From: Erythroxylum novogranatense | Taxonomy: Eukaryota > Streptophyta > Magnoliopsida > Malpighiales > Erythroxylaceae | Assembly (NCBI GenBank): GCA_029891385.1 | Contig: CM057228.1 | Location: 62,440,523 to 62,504,522, forward strand | Length of the DNA: 64,000 nucleotides | Reading direction: 5' to 3' | In this document: positions 36,475 through 49,700 of the stretch, in pieces | How positions within the stretch are numbered: position 1 is the stretch's first letter | How the letters are laid out: every line of letters begins with the position of its first letter | Made by a program: the position numbers and the translations under genes | Notes under the pieces: generated by a model | Told to the model about the DNA's origin: nothing | The model's database searches: none | Seen by the model: only the letters and a program-made list of their open reading frames with translations

Positions 36475-38996
36475 AACGCCCATTTCCATTTCTTTTTTTC
36501 TTTTTTTTTTCATTTCCAATTTAATTTTCAACACCCATAATTCATTGCACACAATTCAGAAAATTTCTAACTATATCTCGTTGGAAAGCTCAGGAAACCC
36601 TCTACAATTCTCAAGAAGACCATAAAAATCAATTTCACCCTTAAGGGTGTCAAAAATCCCTTCAAAGCTACTGCCTACTCAAATCCCATTAAAACAGAAC
36701 AGTACATTACAAATTCCTTAACTCTCTGATTCTTCAGCCAAAAATTACCACATAAATAGGCTCAATAAGTTCACAATGTCATCTACAACTTTCATGAACA
36801 ACCCAAAATCAAATTCCATTGCTAAACAAGTCAATTAATTCACTCAATGTTGCTGTCCCTGAAATCATTCAATTTGAGCAGTAAACTTATAACAAGCATA
36901 ACTCCCTGTACACAAGTCAGAAAAATCTGAACTTTATATCCCTGAAAAGATAAATCCTCAAACTTCAATTTTCATGAAGAACTCAATTTCCAATTTAATT
37001 TCTAACAATTTCAAAACTATCATGCTAGTTACTGCCATAATCAGCCATTCACATCCTAATGCAGGATCAGTTTTTGCAAAATCATAACTCCCAACTCTGA
37101 CCTCTAAAACTTATACACCATAAATAATTTTCAAGATAATGTCTTTCTCTACAACTTTACAGAAGATCACTCACACCAATTCAGTCCACAAAAATTGGTA
37201 AAATTGCTCCCAAGCAGAAAGCTCACAAATCAGACACTTAAGCTAGGTTTCATCAACATGCCCAAAACCAGTCCATAGGAATCAGTTCATATCTCCCAAT
37301 ATACAACTCGAAAATTAGCAAGATCAGTGGCAATGGAAAGCTAACTCAATATGCCTCAACTTTCATAAAGACCATTTTTCCTAGTTCCCTACCAATTAAT
37401 TTATAAAAATCAGTAAAGCTCATAGGTTATGGTTTCGGTTACTGTTCATAGGCAATAAAACAGTAACTTTCCATGCCAAATTTCGACCTTCTAGCATTAC
37501 AATTTAACAACACCTATTTCACACTAAATTGAAGCCAACATCCCAAAGTTTAATTGGGCACAAACCTCACCTCATTTACTCACCTATACAATTAGTTAGG
37601 AACAAAACATTACAATAGGTTAAACACCAATTTTCCAGATTTCATCTATACCTCATCCTCTTCCATTATATCACTTTACCTCCATTAATATACATTCATT
37701 TACACCTCCAATTCAGCCACAAACTCAACACAATATTTATCTGTATTCTTACACAAAAGTTGGCAGCACACATATCCATTCCTTACACATCACAAACATC
37801 ATTAACAACCTTACTTTCACATTCTTTACCTACTCTATCCATTTTCCTCACACAAGCATGCATTAAACCCATTCAAACCTACCACTTTCATGATCAAAAA
37901 AATGCTTAAAGGATCTCCATGAATACTTCTAACTACTAAAAGCATAAAAACAACCATCAAGACTTACCAATCAAGTTGCAAACTCTTCAATTCTCTAACA
38001 CTTTACAACTCTCCAAGACTTCCTAACTTACTTCACCCACGGCTATCACTTGAGCATACATACAATTCAACATCTTCCCAAGGTTTAAGCTAGCTTTACA
38101 TGAGAAGGAAGAAGGCCAAAAGGACAAGAAACTAGGTTGTATAAAGAAGCCACCAACGAAGGAAGGAGGAAGGCACACCAAGGAGGAGGAAAACAAGGTT
38201 TGGATGATGCAAAGTAAAAACCAACTTTCACTTTGTTTCCTTTAAAAGAAGAGTCGTAATTAACAAGGAAAAACTCAAGCATAAGGAGTGTCGTAGGTGT
38301 TGATAATTGAAGACAAAACTCATTAATTACAAAGGGACACTTGGCATTTTAATGAAGAAAAGACAAAAGTTAGCTAATCTTAGGTAATTAAGCACTAATC
38401 CCAATTAAACTCTAATCATGGCACTAAAATAATTCCCTAACATCATTTATCCACTAATTTCATGTCATTAGGCAACCCCTTTTCAGTACAAAAAAGCTCA
38501 CTCAGCCAGTCAGTTAGAATTTTCCGGTCCGGAAATTTCCAGGAATTTCCCCGAATCATTTTTTTGAAAATTACCTAAATTGTCCAAAATTGTAACACAT
38601 ATGACAGTCCACTCCCATTAATTTTTTAAACACGAAAACCACATTTTCCACTACAAAAACACATTTAGGCCATTTACCGGCGATTTTGCCGGTCCGGGAA
38701 TTTTCTCCGGATAATTCCAAAAAAATTCCCATAAATCCCTAAAAATGTAAAACACACAATGACGTACTCCGAATAATTTTTCAAATCCCATTATCACACC
38801 AATTTCACAAAAGATCATAATTAGACACTTATGCCGGGAAATGTCATGAATGCATGTATGACTATGTGCCTGTGCAAAACTCACCATTTATAGAGGCTAC
38901 ATGACATATGTTCATGCCGAGTTATAATTTAATACTCCTAACCCGTCCCAATTTACTAAAATACCCTTCCCATCAGAGATGGGATGTTACACATAC

Positions 38997-39245
38997 CAAG
39001 ATCACCTTTGCTACTTCATTTACTCCTAACTTTCAATTTAATTCTTACCATTTCAAAATCTCTTATCCACTAAAAACACCAAAACAAAACATGAATCTAT
39101 CCACATGTCTCATTCACTACTTTACTCTTGCCTATCATTTCTTGGTTCAAGAATTTTTCATTCATTTATTCTTTACTCATAACTAATCACTAAAATTTCT
39201 CATTTAATAGTTCTAATCTTCTAAGAAATGTTCAGGGTCCAAACA
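38997..39245 (-). repeat. LTR B, last piece
   Basis: Completes LTR B to its end ...gttcagggtccaaaca. The following TGCAT (39246-39250) would be one copy of its target duplication; the other copy is not found. Confidence 0.8.
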
Positions 39246-39540
39246 TGCATAGCTGAGCAACTTTAATTCATCTTCTTTGTATTTTTTTCTTATCTTTTAC
39301 TTTTCTTCTTCTCCCTCCATGAAGACAAGTGAGTATTGATCTTTAGAAAATGACCCAAATGTAGTACTTTTGACTCACTTTAATTTCTTTTACTTCTAAA
39401 TTGTAACTAAAATCATATATGAATTAAAGTGAGTATCTTATGAATTTTTGTATCATTAATCGCTAAGTGTAAATGATTAAAAGTATCAACAATTAAACAT
39501 ATATTACTTTTCTATAGTAACAAAGACAAAAAAAATCAAT
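39246..39540. other. Leader or gag remnant of the dead Copia element
   Basis: AT-rich, no readable domain. It leads directly into the zinc knuckle at 39563 and is probably part of the decayed gag. Confidence 0.4.
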
Positions 39541-42500
39541 GTTAAAAAGAAGAGCAATGAAAACGACATATGTTTTCAATGTGGAGTTAATGGATACAGA
39601 AAGAGGAATTGCCTAACTTATTTTACTACCCTGAAAGATAAAAAACTTAAGGAAGTTGTTTCTTTAGGTATGTTTATCATTGAGATTAATCTTTACTTAA
39701 GGAAGTTTTTTCTTTAGGTATGTTTATCATTAAGATTAATATTTCTACTTTTGTTCCATATTTTGGGGTATTAGAAACTAGATGTGGGTCTCATATTTGT
39801 AATAACTAGCAAATGTTAACAAGGAGTAAATTGTTGAGGAAAGGTGAAGTGGACCTGCGAATTGGCATTAGATCAAGAGTTACTGCATTAGTTATAGGAA
39901 CTTACAATATAGTTTTGTCTTCTAAACTTAAACTAGAACTAAATAATTGTTATTATGTTTTAGTTGTTACCGAAACATCATTTCTATTTATTATTTAGAT
40001 TTAAATTCATTTATCTTTGTTATTAAGAATAAGAGTTTTTATAAATATATGTTTATTATGGATCGAGATTACATACAAATGGTTTGTATGACTTAGATCT
40101 TGAAAGGCCAATCTTTAATATAAATAGCAAGAAAAGAAAGTTAAATGACTAAAATCTATCTTATTTATGGCATTGTAAGTTAGGTCATATCAATGAAATT
40201 AGAATCATAAAGTTAAATAAAGAAGGATATTTATATCCTTTTGAATATGAATCATATGAAACTTGTGAATCTTGTCTATTGGGAAAGATTACCAAACTAT
40301 CCTTTAATGGAAAGGAATAACTTGCCAATACAAGAACTTATACATTCAGATGTATATGGCCTCATGTCTACTTGTGCTAGAGTTGGTTTCTCATATTTCA
40401 TTACATTCACAAATGATCATTCTAGATATGGTTATGTGTACTTAATAAAACAAAAGTTTGAATCATTTGAAAAAAATAATTTATACTTAAGGTTTAGAAA
40501 TAAAGTGGTAAAAGTATTAAGGCGTTTAGATCAAATAGAGGTGGTGAACACTTGAACCACAAATTTCTAGGTTACTCCAAAGAGAACGAGATTCTCTCAT
40601 AATGGACTCCTCCTAGAACTCCATAACATAATGGAGTATCTAAAAGGAGAAATCGTATTTGACTAGTTATGGTAAGTTCTATGATGATTTATACATTCTT
40701 TCCTGTCTCCTTTTCGAGATATGCCCTTGAAATTGCTGCTTAATTTGTAAAGAAAGTTCCATCCAAATTAGTTAGCAAGACATCATAAGAGATATAGACT
40801 GGTAGTAGACTAAGGTTGTCACACTTAAAGATTTGGGGATGTGATGCTTATATAAAACATACAATATCTAATAAGCTTCAAACTAAATCAAATAAATGCA
40901 AATTTGTGAGGTATCCAAAAGAGAGTATTAGATATCAATTTTACTAACCTCTTAAGGAAAAGGTGTTTGCCTTAAGACATGCTACATTCCTAGCAACAGA
41001 ATATATTCTCAAAGAAAGTAGTGGGAGTGAGATAGAATTTAGAGAAGTTTAAGAGCCACAAATTCACATCCAGATGGAACAAGAACCTTAAGTTGATATA
41101 AATGATAATACAACTGAGGGTTTAAGAGACACAAGTTCATAACACACTAGTAAGATATATCATTCCCTTACTAGATTAGATCTACATACTAAAAAGGGGA
41201 AGGACAATGTATTGCTCATAGATGATGAACCTACTACTTTTAAAGAAGCAATTTCTAACTTTGTTTCTTTAAAATGACATTAATCTGTGACATCTGAAAT
41301 GAATTCCATATACACTAACAAAGTATGAATTTTGTTGGATGCACCTGAAGGTATTGTACCTATTGGATGTATATGGGTGTTTAAGAGAAAAAACTAACAT
41401 GGATGGTAATGTACATACGTACAAAGCAAGTTTAATGACTAAAGTTACAAAAAAAAACATGGAGTTGATTTGATAAAACCTTTTCACTAGTAGATATGCT
41501 TAAATCTATAAGGATCTTACTGGCTATAATCATATATCATGATTATGAAAAATCAACATTTTTCAATGAGAATTTGCTTGAGGATGTGTATATGACACAA
41601 CTTAAAGATTTTCAATCCAACTGATTTCCTAATCAAGTATGTAAGTTCAAAAAGTCTACATATGAAGTTAAGAAAACGTCACAGAGTTAGAGCATCTATT
41701 TTGATGAGATAATCAAAGAGTTTGATTTTATAAAAAATGTAGATGAACCATGTGTCTATAAAAAGGTTAGTAGGAGTGTAGTCATTGCTATATATAGATG
41801 ACATACTGTTGATTGGAAATGACATACTAATACTCCAATTTGTAAAGATTTGGTTTTCTAAAAACTTCTTTATGACTATATAGGAGAAGAAGCCTATATT
41901 CTGGGAATAAAGATATATAGAGATAGATTAAAGAGGTTGCTTAGCTTATCCTAATCCACAGACATTGATAAAGTGCTAAAGAGGTTTAGCATGGAGAATT
42001 TCGAGAGAGGATTCTTTTTATATCATATGAGATTTCTTTCATAGAGTATGTGTCCTAAGATATATGAAGAAAGAGATAAAATGTACTAAGTTCTATATGC
42101 TTCAGTAATTTGATCATTCACGTATGTGATGTTGTGTACTAGACAAGATGTCTCTTATGCATTGATGTCATTAGATGAATGTGAAAAACATTTTAAAGGA
42201 AGGACTAAAGATGTTTTCTTGGTCTATGGAGGAGTTGAACTGAGAGTTCAGGGTATTTAGATGTTAGTTTTTTGTCAGATCCAAATGATGGTAGTTCACA
42301 GTCAGGATACATCTTCACCCTGAATTATGGTGTAGTAAGTTGTAAGAGTTCCAAATAGCCAATCATTGCAGATTCTAAGATCAAGGTAAAGTACATTTCA
42401 CCGTCAAAGGTAATAAAAGAAATAGTTTGGATCAAAAAGTTCATCACAAAACTTGGAGTGGTTCCTAGCATTGTTGAGCCTATAGTATTCTACTATGAAA

Positions 42501-42740
42501 ACAATGGCTATAGGCTCAACAATGGTGTCAATGCATAGGAAAAGGAACCAAGGTTTCATCAATGGTCTAAACATGTACTCCAAGTTGATCAAGAAGATAG
42601 TGGAGTGAAAAGACATAACGTTGAGTGAGTTCCCATTGAAGAGAATCTTACAGATCTTATTACCAAGCCATTGTCTCATAAAAGACATGATTGACATATG
42701 GAAAGATATGGTATTAAATATGTAGGTGATTGACTTTAGT
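39541..42740 (+). pseudogene. Dead Copia polyprotein
   Basis: Fragments appear in Copia order on the plus strand: zinc knuckle CFQCGVNGYRKRNC (39563), protease/linker region with LELNNCYYV (39813-39998), pre-integrase finger WHCKLGHINEIR...CESCLLGK (40160-40290), integrase core start HSDVYGLMS...FTNDHSRYGYVYLI (40345-40450), and RT/RNase H scraps to about 42690. Stops and frameshifts are very frequent, so it is the most decayed polyprotein here. It is unrelated in detail to the SIRE-like element. Confidence 0.8.
39645..39744 (+). repeat. 50-bp tandem duplication in dead Copia
   Basis: Units 39645-39694 and 39695-39744 both start acttaaggaagtt and contain ctttaggtatgtttatcatt. Fifty is not a multiple of three, so the duplication shifts the reading frame. 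Confidence 0.88.
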
Positions 42741-42751
42741 ATAAGTGAGAG

Positions 42752-44198
42752 ATTGTTATTTTATACCCTTGCAGTCATTCGGTTGGTTGCAATTTTATCT
42801 ATGTCATTATTATTTAATTAATAAAGGCATTGTTTATCTTTATGTATAGTGTTAACTACATTTAATGTTTTAATATTAAAGGTAAAATCCTGGAATAAAT
42901 ACGATGAAATTAAAATTACGATGATATCATAATTATGATATTTAACTTGTATTTATGTATCATTCCCAAATTGTTCCTAGTTATAGATTCATTATGACGG
43001 GATATTGATGAAATAGTAAAACTAGCACATCTTACACTTATGAAGAAAGTAATTGATCTCATAAATTAAAGCATAAAGATACTTAAATTAATGTGTGGGT
43101 ATCTATTAGAGAATAAGTTCACTTAATTGACCCAATTATGACCATCCCAAATGAAAAAATACTTATGTTTCTATGGATTTCCTCATTATGATAATTATAA
43201 AATTAATCCTTAGACTTGAGATTATCAAGGTATCTCATATGAGAATTATTATATTTTGATACTACTTATGACTTTTCGTATTTAGGGTATCGCAGTCAAT
43301 AGTGCTTGGATACAGTATGAACCATATAGAGATCATTAAGTCAATAAAGGATTATTTACTTTAAAGTAATTAGAGAGAATGTTCTATTATTCTTGATTAG
43401 TAGCGATTTAAGGAATTGTCTCATTGGAGTGAATTTGAAAAGGTATTTTCAATTACTAATTGTAAATCAATTACTAATTAACAAGAACAAGCATGATTGG
43501 ATTCAAAAGAGTAGACACTACATCCATACCCTATCCAACTAGAAGATTAGATGATGAAAGGATTAAATTATACATCATAACCATGCATGCATAGGTTAAA
43601 TCAAACTACTTTGACATTCCTAATATTTTGGTTGTCATGATATATTGCTAGACATCAATCACGATTTATAATTATACATTGTTTAATTGGAGAATTAAAG
43701 ATAAATTAAATAGAGTTTTAATTTATCTAATTTTAATTATGAATTATAATTATAATTATAATTTATAATCATTTTCAATATATTAGGAACCTAGTGAGTC
43801 ACATATAAAGAGCAATTTAAAAGAGAAAATCAATTTCAATTAAGTTGAACTTAATTGTAAAGTTTGAGAAACTTTAGGAATTAAATATGAGATATATGGT
43901 TTTTAAATTATATTAGATATAATTAGTGTTTGACTTTAATTATAATTGAAATATTTAATTTTAATAAAAATTAAAACTTAATGTTTTTGTAAATAGGAAT
44001 AAGCGTAGGGAGCTAGTACCAATTCCTCTTAAAGAGTTTAGTGTCTTTTTACTACTTTGTGGACACTATTAAAGGCTGAACTTGTGAACAATTTTTGGTT
44101 AACACATCTAAAAAGTTTCGTAAGGATTTCATTAGGAATATGAAATCAAGTACCATTTTACATTTTTATTCAAGTTTTTTAATTTATTCAATTATTGT
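42752..44198 (+). mobile_element. Probable 3' LTR of the dead Copia element
   Basis: A polypurine-like agtgagagat precedes TGTTATTTTATACCC at 42752, as at a Copia 3' LTR start. The following 1.4 kb is AT-rich and non-coding. Its far end is uncertain because the next LTR begins at 44199. Confidence 0.5.
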
Positions 44199-46904
44199 TG
44201 TTGGACCCCCGATCTTTTATTGGATTTTAGCATTGGTAAATAACTATGAAATGAAAAATGAATAGTGAAAGTGTAAAATTTTGGAAAATAGGAAATCTGA
44301 AATTTTGGCATAAAAGTGCCCACTGAAGCTTTGTAAAATCTTATATTATGATGTTAATGAAAGACTTTTGAATTGTATTGTATTTTGTATATGTTTGATA
44401 AAAAGATGATGTAGTATGAAGTTGAACATGGCCTTGTCCAATGAATAGAATGGTGTTTTGAGTTTAAATGGAATTGATAGTGAATAAATTGCTTTAAATG
44501 GAGTTGAAAAGCAAGAAAGGGATAATGAAAGTGTTAAATTTTAGGGAATTGCAAGTTTGACTTTCTGGGATAAATAGTAACAAAAAATTGACTTTTTGGT
44601 CTGAAAACTTTGTGAATTTTTCTGGCTTGATCTAGGCAGATTTGAATCAAATGATCTTCATGAAACTTGTAGCTTCTGTTGATAGCTTACTATCGCCATA
44701 AATTATGACAGTTTTCGATGTCAAGATTGAAAGTTATGACCATTCGAATTTAAGTGTATTTTACTTTGTTTTTGAAAATGCTCTTAAGTGTAGGATTGTG
44801 TATGCGGTGTTTTGAGGTAAATTCTGGACTGATATGTTTTGAATTGAGTTAAGTGGTCTACATGAAAGTTGTAGAGGAAGTTTATAGTTTTACAATGATG
44901 TATAATATGTTATTTTTCATTGTGAAAATTTGAAGATGTGAAATTTGGAAGTTGGATGTTGTTTTAGGATGACAATTTCTGAGTAGAAACTTTGATTGAA
45001 GAATTGACTTAGCTAGAGGTTGAAATTGCTTTGAAGTTCTTAATGAAAGTTTTATATTTTATTTTGATCTTTCCATTGATGTAAATTATTGAAATTTTGG
45101 GCTATGAAATAGGAAGTTATGATTTTTACAAGTTGTTGTTACTGTTTGGGAAGAGTTTTAGTGGACAAAAATTTTGAGTGGCTTTTTGACTCCCTTAGAA
45201 GCCAAATTGATTTTTCTGTCCTTCATAAAAGTTGTAGGTTGCTTTTTGATCTTTGCATTGATATAAAATATGACATGTTTGGACCTTGGAGTTGAAAGAT
45301 AGAAATTTTAGAAGTTTCTGTTACTGTTTTGGGATGGCAAGTAGGAATAGAAACTTTGATTGCATTTTTGACCCCTTGAGAGACGGAATTGGTTTTTAAG
45401 TTCTTCATGGAAGTTGTAGAGCTTCCTTTCATCTTTCTATTGATACCAAGTTTGTAAATTTTAGACTCTTCAATCAAAAGTTGTGATTTTTGGAAAATTC
45501 GATTATATATATATATATATATTAGTGGAAAAAAAAAAGGAAATTGAAACGGGAGCAGGCAAGGGACTGACCTCTCCCTTGCTAGGGCGACGCTTCACCA
45601 GGGCGAGCGTCCACGTCCTCGTGACCTCCTCTCTATGAGACGCCGTTTTGGGATTTTTCCATTTTCTTTCAAAATCCGACCCCTCTTCATTCTTTTGCTT
45701 ATATATTTTATGTCCGACATCTGATTGACTTAGTTTTCAAAGCGTTGGATTACTAAGAAAATTATCTACATATTAATAGGAAATTTATGAATTTTTTAGA
45801 TTAAATTGAGGATGCTTGATTTAATCAAAGTGAGTTGGAAAATTTTCTGAACATGGTCCAGTACTTTGGTAAATTCTTAGTCTGTGGAGATCCAATTGAA
45901 TTGATTCTTAACGCAAAATAAGATATAGAAATGGGTCTACAAGTCATATGAAGGAATTAAATTTCAATTTAGCCCCTAAGATTTTCAATTTCTGAATTGA
46001 AATCGGTTTTAGTGTTCAGTCATGGATTAATAAGAGCTGAAAGTATTTTGCCCATAACTTTTGCTCTAGTCATCCAATTGAGGTGATTCTTAATTTGGAT
46101 TAAACTAGAGAAATAGGGCTACAAATGTTCTGAAGAAATTGAGTTTCAATTTAGTCTTTAAGAATGTCAATTTTTGGATGGAAGCAAATCCCTGGAAAAT
46201 GTGTTAGCACAAGAAAAGTCCAAAATGTTTGGGGAATAACTTTTGGAGTAGTGCACCAAATTAAATGATTTTAGTGGCGTTATGAAATTGAGACTATAAG
46301 GAACATTTCTCTAAAAGGAAGTTTTACCAAATTCCTTCAATTTGATGATTTCAAAAATATCCTAAGTTAAGCATGATTTAATGAATTTTGAGACTTTGTT
46401 ATTTTTTATGATTTTGAGGACTTAATTAGCATGTTAATGTAAGTAATTAACATGTTAAATTGAGTAAGAGAATATGGGATAAGTTGATTGGATTAAATTA
46501 AATTAAAGTGTTAGAAATGCATAAAGGGCAAAATTGGAAGAGTACTTAAGGTTTTAAGTTTCAAGGCTTATAAGGAAGAGTAAATGAGTCATTACTCATT
46601 CATTAAAAGAGGGTTGTCGTATATGAAGGGAGAAGCACGAAAATTGAAAGAAAATAACAAAGAACAAAGTAAGAAAGAAGAGAGAAAGAGTGAAGCTTCG
46701 GTGGTGAAGAAAGAAAAGAAGAAGAGGGATATTAGGGTTCGATTTTTCTACATTTTTAAGAGGGTTTTTGATGTTTGTTCAATAAGGAAAAAGGTGGAAG
46801 AGCGTGAGAGCTTCCTATAGAGCTCAGAAATTTCGAATTTCGGTAAAGGATTAAGGTAAGTTGAATTTATGATTTTGGAATTTTGGAAGTTTCTTGACTT
46901 AGAT
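44199..46904 (+). mobile_element. Gypsy-type LTR (outer), interrupted by element D
   Basis: Begins TGTTGGACCCCCGATC. Order resembles solo LTR C: U3-like text, a GC hairpin cassette (45559-45630), the phrase atgtccgacatctgattgac (45710), and a purine-rich leader with aggtggaagagcgtgagagc (46790), where C has aacgtggaggatg. It stops at 46904, where D begins. The remainder lies beyond the window if it survives. Confidence 0.72.
45559..45630. repeat. Hairpin cassette in the outer LTR
   Basis: gcaaggga...tcccttgc forms a perfect 8-bp hairpin with an 8-nt loop (45559-45582). It is followed by tagggcgacgcttcaccagggcgagcg, which echoes the solo LTR F words (ctagggcga). Confidence 0.8.
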
Positions 46905-47503
46905 TGTTGGCTCTCGATTCTTCCTTAGCATGTTTTAAATTATTTTTGTGGTTTAGTTTACCTAAATTTCTGTTAGTGATTAATTTGGGGTCTTTAGTGC
47001 TTAGCTAATAGAAATTAAATGAAGGGATTTAGTAAAAATTAGAATTTGATAAGTTTTTTAGAAATTAAAAAGAATAAGATGGTGTAGGGGTAATTTAGAG
47101 AGTTTGCTAATGTTTTTAAGGCTTAAGGCTTATGACATGGGCTTTTAGTCCTTTTAAATGACATTAAATAAAGAAGAAAGGAAATAAATGATGATGTAGC
47201 CGTATAACATGAAGGAAACCACACAAATTGCAAAGAAAATAAGTGATTTAATAAAACTACGTAGTTTTGGATGGGTTTTAAGTTAAGGAGCAAGTTTTTC
47301 CCTAAGTCTTTTAAGAAGACTTACAAAAATCACAAAGAGAAAGGAGAGTGGGAGACTTTCGGCCAAGAGAAGAAGAAGAAGAGAGAAGAAGAAAGGTTAG
47401 GGCTTTGGTTTATATTGTTTTAGAAAAGAGAAGTAAAAGGAAGAAGAGGGGTTTAAACTTCCATTACAAGCCAAAGGGGACTTTTGTAGGTTTCATCTCC
47501 AAG

Positions 47504-48392
47504 GTAAGAAAATGTGAAATCTTTTGGAATTATGGATGGGTTTTGGTTTAAATGGCTTAGGAAATTGATGGGTAAAGTTAGATAGGTTAAATTCCATGCT
47601 TTCATCTCCTTAGAATGTCCAATTTTGCTATCTCTTATTCTTATGGGATCTTTATGCTTAATGAAGGTGAAGTGAGGCAAATTGATGAAGAAGCAAGACC
47701 AATTGACCAATCTCAAAGCTAAGGAATTTAAGGTGGGTGATTTCTTAATAATTGAGTTATAGGCTTAATGAAATTTTTATAATAAATGCTAATAAATGTT
47801 TTCCAATGGTTTAAGATTTTTGTATGAATTACTCTTTGTGATGTTTTTAACTTGTATGAGATGTCCTTTGAATGTAAACTTATGTTAGGAATATTTGAAA
47901 AATGATTTGATAAGTGAAAAAGAATTGAATATGTGATTTTGGCAAATTATATAAAAGTGACTTTGGTAAGGGCCATTTATGGCTAATGTGTATAAATTGT
48001 GTGAATTATGTGATTTGCATGCTTTCTTTGGGTTTGTGGTGGTCCCTTAAGAGTCAGGTGCACCTGTCTAACCATAGGCTTCTCCCTTTTGCTTAGTGGC
48101 ATTGGAGCTCCTCACGGACTCCATAAGTTCACGGCTACACATGACCGCCAGCAGGAATGTGTAATGCGTTCTTCGGATCCACCGAACCACTTTTCTGTGA
48201 TTATGTGATATGTTGATTTGTAACTTGTTTGATATGATGATTTTGGTGAAGAGAATTGAGAAATTGAAAATGTTTTATCAATGTGATATTGATTTTGAAA
48301 GTAAATGAATATATAATGTTTTTGCTTATTCTTAATTATTAAGTTATTACCCACGGAGTCGTTGAGCTCACCTCCCCATTTCCCCTCCACAG
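47504..48392 (+). other. Candidate LTR leader intron, element D 5' LTR
   Basis: Donor CCAAG|GTAAGAAA and acceptor atttcccctccacag, 889 bp. The 3' LTR has the same pair 905 bp apart. Confidence 0.48.
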
Positions 48393-49588
48393 CTGTCGAG
48401 CGAGAAACCGAGTCACTGCATCGGAATTGAAGCATACTCCGATGCATTTTGCTTTTGAAGTCCTGTTTTCAGAAAACAAACCTTTAGCTAGTCTTTTGGA
48501 CAATTTGTGTTCTTTGTACTTTAACTTTTGTTATTTTGGGATGTAATCAGGCTAGATGCCCTCTGAAGTTTTGTATTGACTTATTTCCATGTAAATATAA
48601 AGGTTTTGAAGTTTAAATGTATCTTGTATATGTTTTCTAAGCATGTATGGTCGTATGGTTGAAAATGATAAAAGCAAGTATGAGATTGTATTTCTTTAGA
48701 GGTTGAAATGGATAGATGCTTAAGAGTGAGATTGCTGCCTTTTGGATGATGTTTGAATCTATATCTGGATGGAAGTGTGTTGTAGAAGTTTGGAAGATTG
48801 AGTTTTATGCAGGTAATGGAGAGAAAGTTGAAGATTTTGGCTAAAGCACTTTTAGGGGAGGTGTTGTCCAATTTTCCTTTAAAATGGGAAAAAACTTGAT
48901 TTGTATTTTAGACCTCCTTAGGGCTTGACTTGAATTAAGATGTCTTCTTGAATATTGTAGTACTTGTTGAGACCTTTCAAATAGTATATACTTTGTCACT
49001 TTTGAATCTAGGATGAAGAAGTTATAAAGGTTGCAAGTTTTCAGTTACTGTAGATGAGAGTTTTAGTTGACATATTCTTTAGCAGGGTTTTTTACCCCCT
49101 TTAGGTCTGTTTTGATTTTTGTACTCTTCATAGAAAATGTAGATTATCTTTTCCTCTTTCTATTGATATATAATATGCAATTATTGGAGTTGGGAATAAA
49201 AAGTTATGAGGTTGAGAAGATGACAGTCACTGTTTATTTAGGTAGAGTTACTGTTCCATTGGCTTTGATATACGTAGTAAATTTGAGAGTCTTTTTACCT
49301 CTCTTACTGACTGAATTGATTTTTGAATCCTTCATGGAAGTTGTAGAGCTTCCTTTTACCTTTCCAACGATACCAATTTTGCAATTTTTCGATATGGTAG
49401 TGAAGATCTATACTCATTCCAAGTTAGGAAGTTGTGGTGGAAAAAATTCCCGAACCTTTAGCGTACATGAAGTGAATCTCGGACCCGAAATAATGGATTT
49501 TGACAAGATTATGAGTATAGGAGAAGTTAGGATTGATTTAGGACCCTTTGGAGGGTCTTGGAGGGTGAAAAATTGTTTCACCCAAAAT

Positions 49589-49700
49589 TTACACGGCCTA
49601 CCCGTGTGAATTTACACGGGCCGTGTAAAGTCCAGCGCAGGGACACTTTTCACCGGTAGCTTACACGGCCTGACCGTGTGATTTCACACAGTCCGTGTGT
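49589..49700. repeat. Word cluster TTACACGG/CCGTGTAA in element D 5' LTR
   Basis: Two doublets: ttacacggcc..ccgtgtg plus ttacacgggccgtgtaa at 49589-49628, and ttacacggcc..ccgtgtg plus cacacagtccgtgtg at 49661-49700. Doublets start 72 bp apart; words within the first start 23 bp apart. Confidence 0.9.

Larger units (their letters stand above)
34729..38991 (-). mobile_element. Solo LTR F (Gypsy-type)
   Basis: Starts TGTAGCACCCC and ends GGGATGTTACA, with perfect target duplication CATAC (34724-34728 and 38992-38996). 4263 bp, no interior. Its end segment matches solo LTR F2 and, more loosely, LTR E. It has GC-rich hairpins at 36381-36474, a candidate intron (35898-35131), and a repeated gcttaaagcc(c/t)tgaaa phrase at 35390-35515. 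No protein gene is supported. Confidence 0.92.
14034..39245 (-). mobile_element. LTR B: 5' LTR of a Gypsy element related to A, split by two insertions
   Basis: The LTR survives in three pieces: 14034-16030, 32987-34728 and 38997-39245, about 4.0 kb together. It starts TGTTGCGGTCC and ends GGTCCAAACA. The pieces align in order with element A's LTR (for example aactcatac/caagatcacc across the second break matches 7120-7140). Interruptions are the Copia element (16031-32981) and solo LTR F (34729-38991). The matching 3' LTR is not in the window. Confidence 0.85.

Noticed and set aside
45503..45525. AT dinucleotide run
   Set aside because: Ordinary microsatellite; no further meaning seen.
49067..49609. 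180-codon open frame
   Set aside because: It lies within element D's 5' LTR and has no domain or start context; composition is that of AT-rich non-coding DNA.
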